A stretch of DNA of 6,464 nucleotides from Actinomycetota bacterium (lineage in GTDB: Bacteria; Actinomycetota; Actinomycetes; Streptosporangiales; Streptosporangiaceae), in contig PMOU01000617.1 in the NCBI GenBank assembly GCA_003161205.1, forward strand, positions 3,481-9,944, given 5' to 3'. The stretch's first letter is position 1, and each line of letters opens with the position of its first letter. Below are positions 5,537 through 6,464 of the stretch, piece after piece. The notes under the pieces are model-generated. The model saw only the letters and a program-made list of their open reading frames with translations, ran no database searches and was not told the DNA's origin. The position numbers and the translations under genes are program-made.

Positions 5537-6464
5537 TTGGCCGGGCGCATCGAAGACTACGCCATCGTCGGCGACATGCAATCGGTCGCGCTGATCGGCA
5601 GGGACGGCTCGGTGGACTGGCTGTGCCTGCCGCGCGTCGATTCCGAGGCGTGCTTCGCCGCCCTGCTCGGCACCGAGGACCACGGCCACTGGCGGATCGC
5701 GCCGGCGGCAGACCCGGGCGCGTGCACGGCGACCCGGCGGTATGCCGGTGACACGCTCATCCTGGAAACCCGGTGGGAGACCCCGGACGGCGTCGCCTTG
5801 GTCACCGACTTCATGCCGCCGCGCGATGACGATGAGCCGCCCGTGCTGGTCCGCATCGTGACGGGCGTGAGCGGGACCGTCGAGATGAACGTCACGCTGA
5901 GAATCCGCTTCGGCTACGGGTCCATCGTGCCCTGGACGGTCAAGGCCGGAGACGGCATCTGCTCGACCGCGGGCCCGGACTCGGTCTGGCTGCGCACCCC
6001 GGTTCCGCTCGCCGGTCGCGACCTGGCCCACACGGGGACGTTCAGCGTCGCCGCCGGGGACAGTGTCCCCTTCGTGCTCACCTACGTGCCCTCGCACCAG
6101 TGCGAGCCCGAGCCACTCGACGCGCTCGCTGCCCTCGCGGCGACCGGGAAGTTCTGGGAGGGCTGGGTGTCGCGCTGCACCTACCACGGGCCTTACCGCG
6201 ACGCCGTGATCCGGTCGCTGATCACCCTGAAGGCGCTCACCTACCAGCCCACCGGCGGCATCGTCGCGGCCGCCACGACCTCCCTGCCCGAGGACATCGG
6301 CGGCGTCCGCAACTGGGACTACCGGTACTGCTGGCTGCGTGATGCCACCATCACCCTGGAGGCGCTGCTGCGCACCGGTTACACCGACGAGGCGAAGGCG
6401 TGGCGTTTGTGGCTCGGCCGCGCCATCGCCGGCAACCCGCGGGACATCCAGATCATGTACGGCG
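5537..6464 (+). CDS. Glycoside hydrolase family 15 protein (trehalase/glucoamylase-like), 3' partial
   Basis: Cytoplasmic-type enzyme (no signal peptide) of the actinobacterial GH15 group, which includes trehalases and glucan glucohydrolases that cleave terminal alpha-glucosyl bonds with inversion. 309 residues are visible; the family is usually about 600, so roughly half is outside the window. The N-terminal trehalase-like beta domain opens with IEDYAIVGD (5-13), VALIGRDGSVDWLCLPR (17-33) and DSEACFAALLG (35-45). The (alpha/alpha)6 catalytic domain starts near residue 206; it shows AVIRSLITLKALTYQPTGGI (223-242), TSLPE (248-252) and the substrate-site block RNWDYRYCWLRDA (258-270), including Asp269. 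The catalytic glutamates lie in the missing C-terminal half, so activity cannot be judged. The start is TTG with an AGGAGG ribosome-binding site. The gene is divergent from the small lipoprotein gene; their 72-bp gap must hold both promoters, though I see no convincing -35/-10 pair. Trehalase versus glucoamylase cannot be decided here. Confidence 0.93.
   Translation, partial: MAGRIEDYAIVGDMQSVALIGRDGSVDWLCLPRVDSEACFAALLGTEDHGHWRIAPAADPGACTATRRYAGDTLILETRWETPDGVALVTDFMPPRDDDEPPVLVRIVTGVSGTVEMNVTLRIRFGYGSIVPWTVKAGDGICSTAGPDSVWLRTPVPLAGRDLAHTGTFSVAAGDSVPFVLTYVPSHQCEPEPLDALAALAATGKFWEGWVSRCTYHGPYRDAVIRSLITLKALTYQPTGGIVAAATTSLPEDIGGVRNWDYRYCWLRDATITLEALLRTGYTDEAKAWRLWLGRAIAGNPRDIQIMYG

Noticed and set aside
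5474..6187. Minus-strand frame opposite the GH15 gene
   Set aside because: It lies across a well-conserved GH15 N-terminal domain and has a non-protein-like composition.

Overview
The window looks like chromosomal DNA from a high-GC actinomycete (Actinomycetota). Coding regions have strong G/C bias at third positions. The exported proteins are Ala/Thr/Ser/Gly-rich lipoproteins, TTG is used as a start, and the GH15 protein is of the actinobacterial trehalase/glucoamylase-like type. The genus cannot be named from the sequence alone.

Layout. (1) Positions 1-1521, plus strand: the C-terminal 506 residues of a family-5 (DppA/OppA-like) solute-binding protein whose start lies before the window. 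It ends at a strong intrinsic terminator with a perfect 14-bp stem (1547-1583). (2) Positions 1584-2126: no intact gene. A gene graveyard contains a piece resembling ornithine cyclodeaminase (tentative), run together with a clearly recognisable transketolase C-terminal piece that has lost about 70 internal residues in frame. (3) Positions 2153-4903, minus strand: a compact three-gene NitT/TauT/SsuABC-type importer operon, read lipoprotein binding protein -> ATPase -> permease. The gap between the first two genes is 2 nt and the last two overlap by 11 nt. An AT-richer leader (4904-4975) probably holds the promoter. (4) Positions 5084-5464, minus strand: a small Cys-containing lipoprotein of unknown function. 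(5) Positions 5537-6464, plus strand: the first 309 residues of a GH15 glucoamylase/trehalase-family enzyme, starting at TTG behind an AGGAGG ribosome-binding site and running off the window. It is divergent from the lipoprotein gene across 72 bp.

How the parts relate. The SsuABC-like operon is a self-contained importer: the lipoprotein captures the ligand, the permease forms the channel and the ATPase powers it. No sulfonatase, taurine, nitrate or thiamine-precursor gene accompanies it, so the substrate is open. The DppA-like protein belongs to a different transporter whose permease and ATPase genes are not in view. The GH15 enzyme and small lipoprotein share only a divergent promoter region. 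I found no phage, transposase, CRISPR, tRNA/rRNA or defence genes. Nothing here supports a previously undescribed system; the chimeric gene remnant at about 1700-2126 is the most unusual feature.
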